A DNA stretch of 64,000 bases from Bacteroidota bacterium (GCA_023251805.1 JAHEYB010000003.1:46249-110248); one strand, 5' to 3'; positions 53,542 to 62,594 are shown, numbered from the stretch's first letter. Program-made: numbers and translations. Notes: generated by a model not told the origin, from the sequence alone.

Positions 53542-54726
53542 CTAGAAGAATGTTTTCTCATCTCTCACCATCATCTTCAATAGAATAGAAGGTCGGTAGC
53601 GGTCTTCGTTGTAAAGCTCATACAATACATCTAAAGACGTATAGACATTCTTCAAGCCAATTTCATCTGCCCATTTTAGTAAGCCTTTTGGATAGTTTAC
53701 TCCTTTGGTCATGGCTAAATCCAAATCTTCCTTTGTTGCTAACTGCAAGTACAAGGAATCGATTGCTTCATTGATGAGCATACAAATTACACGGTTGAAA
53801 ATATATTTCCCAAGTGTTTCGTCTTGTTTTGGCTGAGGCATAGTAACACCTTCCGCATAATTATAATATCCTCTCCCCGATTTTTTTCCGAATAATTTTG
53901 CTTCGTATAAGCGTTTTTGAGTCAAGGATGGTTTAAAACGAGGCTCGAAGAAAAATTGTGTCCACACACTTTCTGTCACTTTGAAATTAATATCGTTACC
54001 AATAAAATCCATTAATTCAAACGGACCCATTTTAAAACCACCGTATGTTTTCAAAGCCCAATCTATGGTTGCAAAATCCGCCATTCCTTCTTCGTAAATA
54101 CGAATCGACTCACCATAAAAGCTTCGTGCTACCCTATTTACAATAAAACCGGGAGTATCTTTTGCAAGCACCGTTACTTTCCCCCAGCTATCAATTAATT
54201 TTTTTGACTCAACCGTAATTGCTACATCCGTCATGATACCTGGAATAATTTCCACCAATGGCATTATAGGAGCTGGATTAAAGAAATGAATTCCAATTAC
54301 ACGTTCTGCTTTTTTACAAGCAGATGCAATAGATGCGATGGATAAAGAAGAAGTATTACTTGCCAAAACACAATCTGCTGCAACGATTGCCTCCAAATCC
54401 GAAAACAATTTTTGTTTCACATCAATATTCTCAACGATTGCTTCAATGATGAGTCCGCAGTTTTTAAATTGATTTAAATCAGATGCAAATTGAGTATTAG
54501 CCGAAATTGTTTTTGCTTTTTCATCTGTTAACTTTTGCTTCTCCACCAACTTTTTTAAAGTTGCATTTAAATTTACTTTTGCTTTATCAAGAGCTGCTTG
54601 ATTGTTATCATAAACAATTACTTGATGTCCGGCTGTTGCTGCCACTTGTGCAATTCCGGCACCCATAGCCCCTGAACCTATAATTCCAATAATGTTATTA
54701 GTTGTTAGTTTTTGGTTGATAGACAT
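53542..54726 (-). CDS. paaH: 3-hydroxyacyl-CoA dehydrogenase, PaaH-type
   Basis: 394 residues. NAD-binding GIIGSGAMGAGIAQVAA, the active-site region GIHFFNPAPIMPLVEII, and two C-terminal 3HCDH regions (FIVNRVARSFYGE, and YNYAEGVTM). It oxidises 3-hydroxyadipyl-CoA. Length is shorter than the ~475-500 residues of E. coli PaaH, which has a duplicated C-terminal region. The N-terminal codons SINQKLTTNN are encoded by the AACAAC repeat found elsewhere between genes. It lies 3 bases downstream of the four-helix-bundle gene. Confidence 0.88.
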   Translation of the reverse strand: MSINQKLTTNNIIGIIGSGAMGAGIAQVAATAGHQVIVYDNNQAALDKAKVNLNATLKKLVEKQKLTDEKAKTISANTQFASDLNQFKNCGLIIEAIVENIDVKQKLFSDLEAIVAADCVLASNTSSLSIASIASACKKAERVIGIHFFNPAPIMPLVEIIPGIMTDVAITVESKKLIDSWGKVTVLAKDTPGFIVNRVARSFYGESIRIYEEGMADFATIDWALKTYGGFKMGPFELMDFIGNDINFKVTESVWTQFFFEPRFKPSLTQKRLYEAKLFGKKSGRGYYNYAEGVTMPQPKQDETLGKYIFNRVICMLINEAIDSLYLQLATKEDLDLAMTKGVNYPKGLLKWADEIGLKNVYTSLDVLYELYNEDRYRPSILLKMMVRDEKTFF

Positions 54727-54729
54727 CTC

Positions 54730-55095
54730 CTAATTAAGCGTTTGGTAGTAGTTAATAAATCCGTTTAATAATTTTTTGCACGTTGTTGTTCTTTCAATTA
54801 GCAACTTTAAAGTTTGTTCATCAATATAGTTTTGATCAAAAGAAAGATATAATTGAGTTTCTAATTCAAACAATGAACCTCTGCTGATATAAAAAAATTG
54901 TATCGAATCCTTTGTATGGTTTCGACCGCACCCTTCAGCAATATTAGAAGGTATTGATACAGCACATCTTCTAATCTGATTAGACAAACCATATAATTCT
55001 TCTTTTGGAAAACCTTTTGTAACATCATAAACCGTCTTCACTAAGGTTCTGCTTTCTCTCCAAACATCTAAATCATTGTATACTTTGTAACTCAT
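54730..55095 (-). CDS. Four-helix bundle protein of the 23S rRNA intervening-sequence family
   Basis: 121 residues. DLDVWRESRTLVKTVYDVT, then GLSNQIRRCAVSIPSNIAEG, is the signature of the S23/TIGR02436 family. The family takes its name from proteins encoded in 23S rRNA insertions, though free-standing copies are common in Bacteroidota; function unknown. This copy lies inside the paa cluster between paaG and paaH, flanked by AACAACTATCAACC-type repeats on both sides, which suggests a later insertion. Confidence 0.92.
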   Translation of the reverse strand: MSYKVYNDLDVWRESRTLVKTVYDVTKGFPKEELYGLSNQIRRCAVSIPSNIAEGCGRNHTKDSIQFFYISRGSLFELETQLYLSFDQNYIDEQTLKLLIERTTTCKKLLNGFINYYQTLN

Positions 55096-55145
55096 ATTTT
55101 ATTTTCCTTCTAACAACCAAAAACTAACAACTATCAACCAACCTA

Positions 55146-55922
55146 TTATTCGCCTTTGAATATTGCTTTTCTTTTTTCCAAAAATGCATTTACGCCTTCG
55201 GTATAATCATAAGTTAAAGTTGCTTGTACTTGAACATCTGCTTCGTAAGACAATTGTTTATCTATTGTATTCTCTAAAGATTCATTCAACAACCTTTTTG
55301 TTAAGCCCATTGCTTTTGTTGGCATTTCGCTTAATGTTTTTGCAATTAAACTTGCTTCTGCAATAAGAGTTGCGTCATCTATCACTTTGTAAATCATTCC
55401 CATTCTTTCAGCATCCAATGCTGATACTTTATCTCCCAACATCATCAAAGCAGATGCTTTTCCAAAACCAATTAATCGTGGTAAAAAAAATGTTCCACCG
55501 CTGTCAGGAATAAGTCCGATTTTACTAAATGCTTGAATAAAAGACACCGAACTTCCTGCAACAACAACATCACAAGCCAAAGCAATGTTTGCTCCCGCTC
55601 CGGCTGCAACACCATTCACAGCACAAACAACCGGCTTTTCAAGTTTCCTTATTTTTAAAATAATTGGATTATAATGTTCCCGAACAATTTTTTCAATACC
55701 AGGACCATTTACATCCATTGCTTCTGCTAAATCTTGTCCGGCACAAAATGCTTTTCCTTCTCCCGTTAATAAAACGGCACGAATAGAATGGTCGGAAGCG
55801 GCTTTATCCAAAGCGCCTTGAAGTTCCAAAGCCATTTCACGATTAAAACTATTGAACTTATCGGGGCGACTGAGTGTGATTTTCAAAACACTTCCTTCGA
55901 TTTCTGATTTAATGAAAGCCAT
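55146..55922 (-). CDS. paaG: PaaG, epoxyphenylacetyl-CoA isomerase
   Basis: 258 residues, crotonase fold. FCAGQDLAEAMDVNGPGIEK and GVAAGAGANIALACDVV form the oxyanion site. The catalytic Asp of PaaG is in FSKIGLIPDSGGTFFLPRL. It converts the ring-1,2-epoxide of phenylacetyl-CoA to oxepin-CoA, the substrate of PaaZ, and also shifts double bonds later in the route. Confidence 0.93.
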   Translation of the reverse strand: MAFIKSEIEGSVLKITLSRPDKFNSFNREMALELQGALDKAASDHSIRAVLLTGEGKAFCAGQDLAEAMDVNGPGIEKIVREHYNPIILKIRKLEKPVVCAVNGVAAGAGANIALACDVVVAGSSVSFIQAFSKIGLIPDSGGTFFLPRLIGFGKASALMMLGDKVSALDAERMGMIYKVIDDATLIAEASLIAKTLSEMPTKAMGLTKRLLNESLENTIDKQLSYEADVQVQATLTYDYTEGVNAFLEKRKAIFKGE

Positions 55923-55996
55923 ACAAATTTATTTAAGTAAATATATAAAATTATAACTAGTCTCCGCCTCATCAAACTAAGACAAGTTCTGAAAGT

Positions 55997-56491
55997 CTAC
56001 AAGCACTTAAAATAGTCGAACGGCTCTTTACAATCCAAACAACGATACAATGCCTTACAGGCTGTTGAGCCAAATTGAGAAATCATCTCTGTACGTTTGG
56101 AGCCACAAAGCGGACATTTTAAATCGCGAGCTTTGCCTAATAGTACTTTTTTATCTACTGAAGAGTGATCAGGAGGAGCAATTCCATATGCTCTTAATTT
56201 TTCTTTTGCTTCATCCGAAATCCAATCAGTCGTCCACGCAGGAGTTAAAACCAACTCCACTTTTACTTTTTCAATACCAATTTCTTTGAGTTTGATTTTG
56301 ATGTCGTCCTCAATCACTTTCATTGCAGGACAACCAGTATATGTTGGAGTGATGACAACCACACACTCGTCATCTATAAATTTCACTTCTCGTAAAATTC
56401 CTAGTTCAATAATATTGATTACAGGAATTTCTGGATCAGGAATTTCTGAAAGGAGTTTGAAAATTTCGTCTTTGGAAAAAGTAATTGGCAT
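55997..56491 (-). CDS. paaD: PaaD, accessory protein of phenylacetyl-CoA epoxidase
   Basis: 164 residues. The N-terminal DUF59/MIP18 domain (LSEIPDPEIPVINIIELGIL, then GCPAMKVIEDD) is followed by a C-terminal zinc ribbon with cysteine pairs (CPLCGSKRTEMISQFGSTAC and YRCLDC). It likely serves iron-sulfur or di-iron maturation of the epoxidase. Same strand and order as the standard paaABCDE operon. Confidence 0.93.
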   Translation of the reverse strand: MPITFSKDEIFKLLSEIPDPEIPVINIIELGILREVKFIDDECVVVITPTYTGCPAMKVIEDDIKIKLKEIGIEKVKVELVLTPAWTTDWISDEAKEKLRAYGIAPPDHSSVDKKVLLGKARDLKCPLCGSKRTEMISQFGSTACKALYRCLDCKEPFDYFKCL

Positions 56492-56510
56492 TGGAATAGT
56501 ATTAGTTCAT

Positions 56511-56536
56511 CCCCCTGCCCCCTTCAAAGGGGGACA
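56511..56536. repeat. Palindromic repeat, family R1 (reverse orientation)
   Basis: CCCCCTGCCCCCTTCAAAGG, then GGGAC. Its reverse complement nearly equals the copy at 22775, flanks included. Confidence 0.8.
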
Positions 56537-56584
56537 TGCTCCGAAATGGGCTTTATTTTTAGCAAATACAGATTTGTAATTCGT

Positions 56585-56610
56585 TGTCACCCTGAGCGTA
56601 GTCGAAGGGC
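56585..56610. repeat. R3 repeat copy
   Basis: GTCACCCTGAGCGTAGTCGA, then AGGGCG. Same core as 46766 and 61374. Lies between paaD and paaC. Confidence 0.75.
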
Positions 56611-56620
56611 GTAATTCGTA

Positions 56621-57379
56621 TTACCATTTGGCATCCGGGAACGAACGATGAACATATTGCATTTCTGCTAACAGAAATCCTAAATGCTCACTATGTTTTC
56701 CTTCTTTGCTACCTTTTTGTTTGAATTTTGTTTCAGGAACAGTTAATGTTGCTTCTGCAAAAACTTCGTTCACTTGTTTTTCCCAAGCAGCTTTTACTTT
56801 TGTTAAATCAGGAACAATTCCTTCTTTAATTAAGATAGCATCCACCTCATCCATGTCAAATAATTCAGAAGTAAACATCCACAATTCATTCACAGCATTT
56901 TGTAAACGCGTATGACTTTCTGCCGTTCCATCGCCTAAACGCAACATCCATTGTGATGTGTGACGCAAGTGGTACGTAATTTCTTTATGGGATTTTACAG
57001 CAATGGCAGCAATCGTTTCATCTTTACTATTTTTTAATTCTTCGTAAAGAAAAAACATATGAGCATCAAATAAAAACTGACGAGCAATAGTATTTGCATA
57101 ATCACCATTTGGTTGTTCAGTAATTAATAAATTTCTGTATTCGCGTTCGCCACGCATAAACGCTAAATCATCTTCATTGCGACCTTTGCCTTCCACTTTT
57201 CCTGCGTACTCTAATAGTGATGTTGCATTTCCCACAAAATCCAAAGCGATATTAATTAATGCAATGTCTTCTTCCAAGATAGGACCATGTCCGCACCACT
57301 CCGACAAACGGTGACCGATAATCAAACTGCTATCGCCCAAACGTAATAGGTATTCAAATTTTGCTTCTTGTAATGTCAT
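56621..57379 (-). CDS. paaC: PaaC, structural subunit of phenylacetyl-CoA epoxidase
   Basis: 252 residues, ferritin-like helical. RLGDSSLIIGHRLSEWCGHG at the N terminus and WMLRLGDGTAESHTRLQNAV match PaaC. It pairs with PaaA in the oxygenase core and lacks its own di-iron site. The standard neighbours PaaB and PaaD flank it. Confidence 0.94.
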   Translation of the reverse strand: MTLQEAKFEYLLRLGDSSLIIGHRLSEWCGHGPILEEDIALINIALDFVGNATSLLEYAGKVEGKGRNEDDLAFMRGEREYRNLLITEQPNGDYANTIARQFLFDAHMFFLYEELKNSKDETIAAIAVKSHKEITYHLRHTSQWMLRLGDGTAESHTRLQNAVNELWMFTSELFDMDEVDAILIKEGIVPDLTKVKAAWEKQVNEVFAEATLTVPETKFKQKGSKEGKHSEHLGFLLAEMQYVHRSFPDAKW

Positions 57380-57449
57380 TTTAAAATTAGTTTCAGGTTT
57401 AAGGTTTAATTATTTCAGGTTTAGCAAACTTGAAACATTAAACTTGAAA

Positions 57450-57737
57450 TTATAGATACTTAACTCCTTCCGGAATTTTATAAAACGTTGGGTGACGATA
57501 TGGTTTATCGTTTGAAGGTTCAAAAAATGCCCCTTGATCTTCGGGACTTGAAGCAGAAATTGCATTTGCAGGAACTACCCAAATACTAATTCCTTCGCTT
57601 CTGCGCGTATACACATCACGTGCATTTTGTATTGCCATTTCAGCATCTACAGCATGAACGTTACCAACATGTTTGTGAGATATTCCGGGGTTTGCTTGCA
57701 CAAATACTTCCCATACCGGCCATTGTGAATCTGTCAT
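57450..57737 (-). CDS. paaB: PaaB, small subunit of phenylacetyl-CoA epoxidase
   Basis: 95 residues. WPVWEVFVQANPGISHKHVG, then AIQNARDVYTRRSEGISIWV, matches PaaB, needed for the assembled epoxidase. Located between paaA and paaC as in other clusters. Confidence 0.94.
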   Translation of the reverse strand: MTDSQWPVWEVFVQANPGISHKHVGNVHAVDAEMAIQNARDVYTRRSEGISIWVVPANAISASSPEDQGAFFEPSNDKPYRHPTFYKIPEGVKYL

Positions 57738-57819
57738 AATTATTTAGTTATTTGTTGTTGGTTATTAGTTGCTGGCTGTGTTATCAAAAAACAAACAACC
57801 AAAAACTAACAACTAAAAT

Positions 57820-58761
57820 TTAAGCTACTTGTTTTTGTTTTGATTGTTTTGCTGCGTATGCTGCTGCTGCTTCACGTACCCATGCACCTTCTTTATCTGC
57901 ATCTACTCTTGCTTTTAAACGTTTTGCATTGCATGGACCATTTCCTTTTATCACATCAAAAAATTCATCCCAGTTAATTGGTCCGTGAGTATAGCTTCCT
58001 GTTTTTTCATCCAACTTCATATCCTTATCAGGAATAGTTAATCCAATAAAATCTGCTTGAGGAACTGTTCTATCAATGAAACGTTGACGAATTGCATCGT
58101 TACTTTCCATCTTTACTTTCCAACGCATCAACTGATCGGAGTTTGGTGATTGATCATCACTTGGCCCTAACATCATGATAGATGGCCACCACCAACGGTT
58201 CAACGCATCTTGCGCCAATGCTTTTTGCTCAGGAGTTCCTTGTGCCAAATGCATCATGATTTCATATCCTTGACGGTTGTGGAAACTTTCTTCTTTACAA
58301 ATACGCACCATCGCACGGCAATATGGTCCGTATGAACCACGAGCCAAGGCTGTTTGATTCATAATTGCTGCACCATCTACTAACCAACCAATCGCTCCGA
58401 TATCAGCCCATGTTAAAGTTGGATAATTAAAGATGCTGGAATATTTTGCTTTTCCGGTATGTAGTTGAGATAATAATTCGGTTCTGTCGATACCCAATGT
58501 TTCGGTAGCGCTGTATAAATATAAACCGTGTCCGGCTTCATCTTGTACTTTCGCTAAAAGAATTGCTTTTCTGCGAAGGTTCGGTGCGCGGGTGATCCAG
58601 TTTCCTTCTGGTAGCATCCCAACAATTTCGGAATGCGCATGCTGACTCATCATACGAATCAATTGCTTACGGTAAGCTTCCGGCATCCAATCCTTAGGCT
58701 CTATTTTTTGTCCCGAAGCAATTTTTGCTTCAAAGGCTTCTACTTGTTTTGCATCATCCAT
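57820..58761 (-). CDS. paaA: PaaA, catalytic subunit of phenylacetyl-CoA epoxidase
   Basis: 313 residues. Ferritin-like di-iron subunit with [20 protein letters not shown] and [20 protein letters not shown] supplying the Glu/His ligands. It inserts oxygen into phenylacetyl-CoA to make the 1,2-epoxide, with electrons from PaaE. It is the first of the A-B-C-D block. The 268-base gap upstream to paaE holds an inverted-repeat element. Confidence 0.95.
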   Translation of the reverse strand: MDDAKQVEAFEAKIASGQKIEPKDWMPEAYRKQLIRMMSQHAHSEIVGMLPEGNWITRAPNLRRKAILLAKVQDEAGHGLYLYSATETLGIDRTELLSQLHTGKAKYSSIFNYPTLTWADIGAIGWLVDGAAIMNQTALARGSYGPYCRAMVRICKEESFHNRQGYEIMMHLAQGTPEQKALAQDALNRWWWPSIMMLGPSDDQSPNSDQLMRWKVKMESNDAIRQRFIDRTVPQADFIGLTIPDKDMKLDEKTGSYTHGPINWDEFFDVIKGNGPCNAKRLKARVDADKEGAWVREAAAAYAAKQSKQKQVA

Positions 58762-58885
58762 CGTGTTGGGTCTATCTAATAGACTATAAAAATAGGGATT
58801 TAATCAGTTTTTACAAAATTGGGCATAAAATTCCAATAAATACAGCAGTTTTAGGGCTGATTTGTTTGGGAAAATAAGGTTAACT

Positions 58886-59025
58886 TAACCGCAGAGAGCG
58901 CAGAGAGTCGCGGAGATTTATTGTTTTAAGGCGGTAGACATATGTATTTGTTGTGACAACATTTAATAAAAAAAGATGTTATGAATAGCATCCCTTAAAT
59001 TTTTCTCTGCGTACCTCTGCGGCTA
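58886..59025. repeat. Inverted-repeat element between paaE and paaA
   Basis: The arms read TAACCGCAGAGAGCGCAGAG and TCTCTGCGTACCTCTGCGGC, an imperfect inverted pair around ~90 AT-rich bases. An inner ACAT/ATGT hairpin is also present. It separates paaE from the rest and could affect readthrough. Confidence 0.65.
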
Positions 59026-59029
59026 AACC

Positions 59030-60100
59030 CTATAAACCCTTATCGTAATTCACCACTACTTTATCAGTAGTTGGGCGGCTCTGACAAGTTAAAATAAATC
59101 CTTGTTTTACCTCAGAAGCAGAAAGCGCGTAGTTCACTGCCATTTCTACTTTACCATCTTGTAATAAAGCACGACATGTACAACAAGAACCACCTTGACA
59201 AGCATAAGGAGCATCTAATCCGATACGGATAGCTGCTTCTAAAATGGTTTCATTTTCTTCTAATACAACTGGGTACTCATCTCCATCAATAATAATAGTT
59301 GCAGAAGCTCCGGAAGCAGTATTTCCGCTAGGTTTAATTTCATCCGCTGTAACTGGCGCAGTAAAATATTCGATGTGAATTTGAGATTCTTTGATGTTTA
59401 ATTCTTTTAATGCAGCAACCACGTTCTCCATCATTGGGCCTGGACCGCAAATAAAATATTCATTGTCAGCATTTTTATCTACATAGTCATTTATCAATTC
59501 AATGTCCTTTTCTTTGGTCATCAAGCCTTTTAGGTTAGCAGGATGAGCAGCAGGAGCATTGTTTAAAACGTGTACTACATTTAATCTATCAGCATTTGCT
59601 ACAGATAGCTGTTCTATTTGTTTTTGAAAAATGATAGATGCCTCGTCATTATTTCCATAGAATAAAGTGATTCTACTATTTGGTTCTGCTTTCAACACCG
59701 TTTTCAAGATAGAAAACATTGGTGTGATTCCACTTCCACCGCCAAAAAGAATGTAGTTCTTTTTATTTGAGGGATTCATCTCCGTAAAGAAATTTCCCAT
59801 TGGCGTCATCACTTCAAACACATCACCAACTTTAAGTGTATCATTTATAAATGTAGAAACACGACCATCTTTCACCTTTTTTATTGCCACACGCAATTCA
59901 TTTTCATCAACCGGACTGCTACAAATAGAATAAGAGCGTCTTAATTCTTCCCCTTTTACATTTAACTTTAAAGTAAGGTATTGCCCTTGTTTGTATTTAT
60001 AGTCTTGTTTCAGATTTGCAGGTACTTCAAAAGCAACAGAAACGGCATCAGCAGTTTCACGCACAACATCAACAACTTTTAATGAATGGAATTTCGACAT
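59030..60100 (-). CDS. paaE: PaaE, reductase of phenylacetyl-CoA epoxidase
   Basis: 356 residues. FAD/NAD(P)H reductase domain first (RRSYSICSSPVDENELRVAI with the FAD motif, GGGSGITPMFSILKTVL), followed by a plant-type 2Fe-2S domain with ACQGGSCCTCRALLQDG and the last Cys in ILTCQSRP. It moves electrons from NADPH to PaaA. It is the first gene of the minus-strand cluster and has a consensus promoter. Confidence 0.95.
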   Translation of the reverse strand: MSKFHSLKVVDVVRETADAVSVAFEVPANLKQDYKYKQGQYLTLKLNVKGEELRRSYSICSSPVDENELRVAIKKVKDGRVSTFINDTLKVGDVFEVMTPMGNFFTEMNPSNKKNYILFGGGSGITPMFSILKTVLKAEPNSRITLFYGNNDEASIIFQKQIEQLSVANADRLNVVHVLNNAPAAHPANLKGLMTKEKDIELINDYVDKNADNEYFICGPGPMMENVVAALKELNIKESQIHIEYFTAPVTADEIKPSGNTASGASATIIIDGDEYPVVLEENETILEAAIRIGLDAPYACQGGSCCTCRALLQDGKVEMAVNYALSASEVKQGFILTCQSRPTTDKVVVNYDKGL

Positions 60101-60123
60101 TTTTTAAAATAGATTTTAGGGCG

Positions 60124-60154
60124 CAAATTTACAATTAATATAGAAACAGACAAA
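60124..60154 (-). promoter_or_regulatory. Consensus promoter of paaE
   Basis: On the minus strand TTTG (60154-60151), 19 bases, then TAAATTTG (60131-60124), with the ATG 23 bases farther on. Both boxes are perfect and the spacing equals that of the tRNA-Lys promoter. Confidence 0.8.
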
Positions 60155-60197
60155 GTTGCATAAAAATATATAAATTGCGAGCTATATTATAGTATCA

Positions 60198-61358
60198 ATG
60201 TCGGATTCCAACAAGGTATTTTTCCCAAATCTAGAAGGCTTGCGCTTTTTTGCGTTTTTTTTAGTTTTCATCAATCACGCAACGGGCTGTCTGGGCTATA
60301 ATAATCAATCAGCCAAATTTGACTTTATCCGTTCTCACTTTTTTTGGAGTGGAGATTTAGGAGTGAGTTTCTTTTTTGTATTGAGCGGATTTTTGATCAC
60401 CTATCTTTTATTAAAGGAAAAAGAACTGAGTGGAAGAATTAATATTAAAAACTTTTATATAAGAAGAGTATTACGAATTTGGCCATTGTATTTTTTGATT
60501 GTGGTGATGTGTTTATTTGTTTTTCCGATGCTTGACAACACATTACCAAAATGGTTTCCTATTGGAGTAAATATTGCTGATCTAAATAAGTGGTTTTATT
60601 TAACATTCACAGGAAATTTTGATTATATCTATAATGGAATAACCAATGTTTTGATTGGGGTTTTGTGGTCAGTTTCTATTGAGGAACAATTTTATTTGTT
60701 TTGGCCATTAATTATTGCATTTATTCCTAACAAATATTTATTAAAAACATTTCTACTAATTATTATTGGCTCAATTGCTTTTCGTTTTTTTTACGCACAG
60801 GGAAATTCAATGATCATTAAATATCATTCACTTTCATGTATTTCGGATTTAGCTTCCGGAGCGGTGATTGCTTATTTGGCTTTTCAAAAAAATGTTATTA
60901 CTTGGATGGAGAAGATTTCGAAAAGAAAAATAATTTTTGTTTATCTTTTATTAATTGTTTTGGTTCCTCTTCGATTTTATTCCTGGAAATTTGGCGTGTA
61001 TTACAATCACGCTTCCTCTATTATGCCTTTAGTTTTCTCTTCCATTTTTGCTTTTATAATAATGGAACAGAATTATGCCACAAACTCCTTTTATAAAATA
61101 AAAAACTGGAAGTTGATTTCATCTTTTGGAAAGTATACTTACGGAATGTATTGTTATCACATGATTGTATTTTTCTCAACCTTATTCATCTTTCATTTGA
61201 TGGGTATTGATATCCAAAGCATGAGCAAATACACATTTTTGTTTATTGTATTCGTTTCCTTTTTCTCAACGATATTGGTTGCGGAATTGAGTTATCATTA
61301 TTATGAATCGTTCTTTTTGAGATTGAAGAATAGATTTAGTTTTATAGAACGGGAATAG
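60198..61358 (+). CDS. Acyltransferase-3 (OafA/YrhL-like) membrane protein
   Basis: 386 residues with about ten membrane segments. The N-terminal motif FPNLEGLRFFAFFLVFINHA holds the R-x-x-A/F and His of the family. WSVSIEEQFYLFWPLIIAFI is the second signature. Members acetylate surface polysaccharides or lipids. It begins 97 bases from paaE in the opposite direction and has no link with phenylacetate. Confidence 0.93.
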   Translation: MSDSNKVFFPNLEGLRFFAFFLVFINHATGCLGYNNQSAKFDFIRSHFFWSGDLGVSFFFVLSGFLITYLLLKEKELSGRINIKNFYIRRVLRIWPLYFLIVVMCLFVFPMLDNTLPKWFPIGVNIADLNKWFYLTFTGNFDYIYNGITNVLIGVLWSVSIEEQFYLFWPLIIAFIPNKYLLKTFLLIIIGSIAFRFFYAQGNSMIIKYHSLSCISDLASGAVIAYLAFQKNVITWMEKISKRKIIFVYLLLIVLVPLRFYSWKFGVYYNHASSIMPLVFSSIFAFIIMEQNYATNSFYKIKNWKLISSFGKYTYGMYCYHMIVFFSTLFIFHLMGIDIQSMSKYTFLFIVFVSFFSTILVAELSYHYYESFFLRLKNRFSFIERE

Positions 61359-61373
61359 GAAAATAGAACTCTT

Positions 61374-61398
61374 ACCCTTCGACTACGCTCAGGGTGAC
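61374..61398. repeat. R3 repeat copy (reverse orientation)
   Basis: ACCCTTCGACTACGCTCAGG, then GTGAC. Confidence 0.75.
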
Positions 61399-61444
61399 GA
61401 AACATCGTATATGCTTCAAAGCATAATGCTCAGAGTGAGCGAAT

Positions 61445-61477
61445 AAAAAAAGCCCAGAGAAATCTCCGGGCTTTTTT
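61445..61477. terminator. Bidirectional terminator
   Basis: AAAAAAGCCC and GGGCTTTTTT flank AGAG/CTCC sequences that also pair partly. It lies between the convergent acyltransferase and T9SS genes. Confidence 0.85.
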
Positions 61478-61490
61478 ATGTTTGAAAGTT

Positions 61491-62594
61491 TTACTTCGAA
61501 ACGACAATCTTGTGTACCTCTCTACTGGAGTCGGATTGAATGATAAAGAAATAAACTCCTGAGGCTAAATCCAAATCAGAAACAGTTACTTCTTGATGAT
61601 GAGTTCCTGCAGTTTGTGTTTCATCTAAAACAATTGCAATAGTTTTACCAAAAATATCAGTCAAACTCATTTTCAAATGTGTTTTTGTACTTAGGTTATA
61701 TTGAACCGACATATTATCTACAAATGGATTTGGATAAACAGAAGAGTTAAAATTAGTGTGTCCATTTTCTGCAATTCCCAATTGAGGAACACCGGCAATA
61801 ACGGTATCAATGTATTCAACATTGGTGATGGCCATTGTTCCAAAAACATCAGAAGCATCTACTTTTAAAACGGGGATTTGCATTCCCGTAGCCAACCATT
61901 TATATTCATAACGTAGGGGACGAGGAATATTTGTTCCTATTCCAATAATATCTAATTCAACGGTATCAACGGCAGAAATGGTAGACTTTACACGCAAAGC
62001 GTTAAATGTTCCATAAGGAGTAGTAACTGTTCCCCAACCATCAACCACATTCACACGATGCCCTGTTTGTCCGTAATACCCAATAGTTGGAATAGGCAAA
62101 CCAAATTGGTAGTCGCACGAATCCGTATTTAAATAATCCATAGGAAAACGATAAATCACATCATCTGACGAGTATAAAAATGGCAAAGGAATACCATTTA
62201 TAGTATATCCTGCACCAATTTGGCGAAATTTAGATGATGATTCTTTTAGAAAATCATAAGCCATATCCAAGGTAACACCCGGAATTGGTAAAGAGGTTAA
62301 AATATTATTTTCATTCCCGTATGAGGTATTGAAAATATTAAAAATCAAATTAAAAGGAGTGGGAAAAGTAAGAGGTGAATCAAATTTTTCGTACCGTTGA
62401 AAGTCCGGAGCCAAAGTTGAATAGTCCCAAGTATAATTTGCACCCGTTAAAGTAACATCGTTGGTGTCTATATTGATGGTTACACTAATCAAAACGGAAT
62501 CACCTGCATTGGGCATATCCGAAGAGTTGATAGTTATTTGAGCATTTAAATAACCTGTAAGGAGACTTGCAAAAAAGAGTATATATTTTTTCAT
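61491..62594 (-). CDS. T9SS type A sorted secreted protein
   Basis: 367 residues. Signal peptide at 1-19 (LTGYLNAQ). A beta-rich passenger domain is followed by the C-terminal sorting domain: SVYPNPFVDNMSVQYNL, then DIFGKTIAIVL, LASGVYFFIIQ and IVVSK. It should be displayed on the surface or released by the type IX system. No enzyme motif was recognised. Confidence 0.88.
   Translation of the reverse strand: MKKYILFFASLLTGYLNAQITINSSDMPNAGDSVLISVTINIDTNDVTLTGANYTWDYSTLAPDFQRYEKFDSPLTFPTPFNLIFNIFNTSYGNENNILTSLPIPGVTLDMAYDFLKESSSKFRQIGAGYTINGIPLPFLYSSDDVIYRFPMDYLNTDSCDYQFGLPIPTIGYYGQTGHRVNVVDGWGTVTTPYGTFNALRVKSTISAVDTVELDIIGIGTNIPRPLRYEYKWLATGMQIPVLKVDASDVFGTMAITNVEYIDTVIAGVPQLGIAENGHTNFNSSVYPNPFVDNMSVQYNLSTKTHLKMSLTDIFGKTIAIVLDETQTAGTHHQEVTVSDLDLASGVYFFIIQSDSSREVHKIVVSK

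Noticed and set aside
55924-55931. TAAATTTG on the minus strand next to the paaG start as a promoter
   Set aside because: It lies 1 base from the ATG, so transcription would start inside the gene; more likely chance in an A/T-rich leader. The same applies to TAACTTTG before paaI (52376-52383) and TACCTTCG before rlmD (26248-26255).
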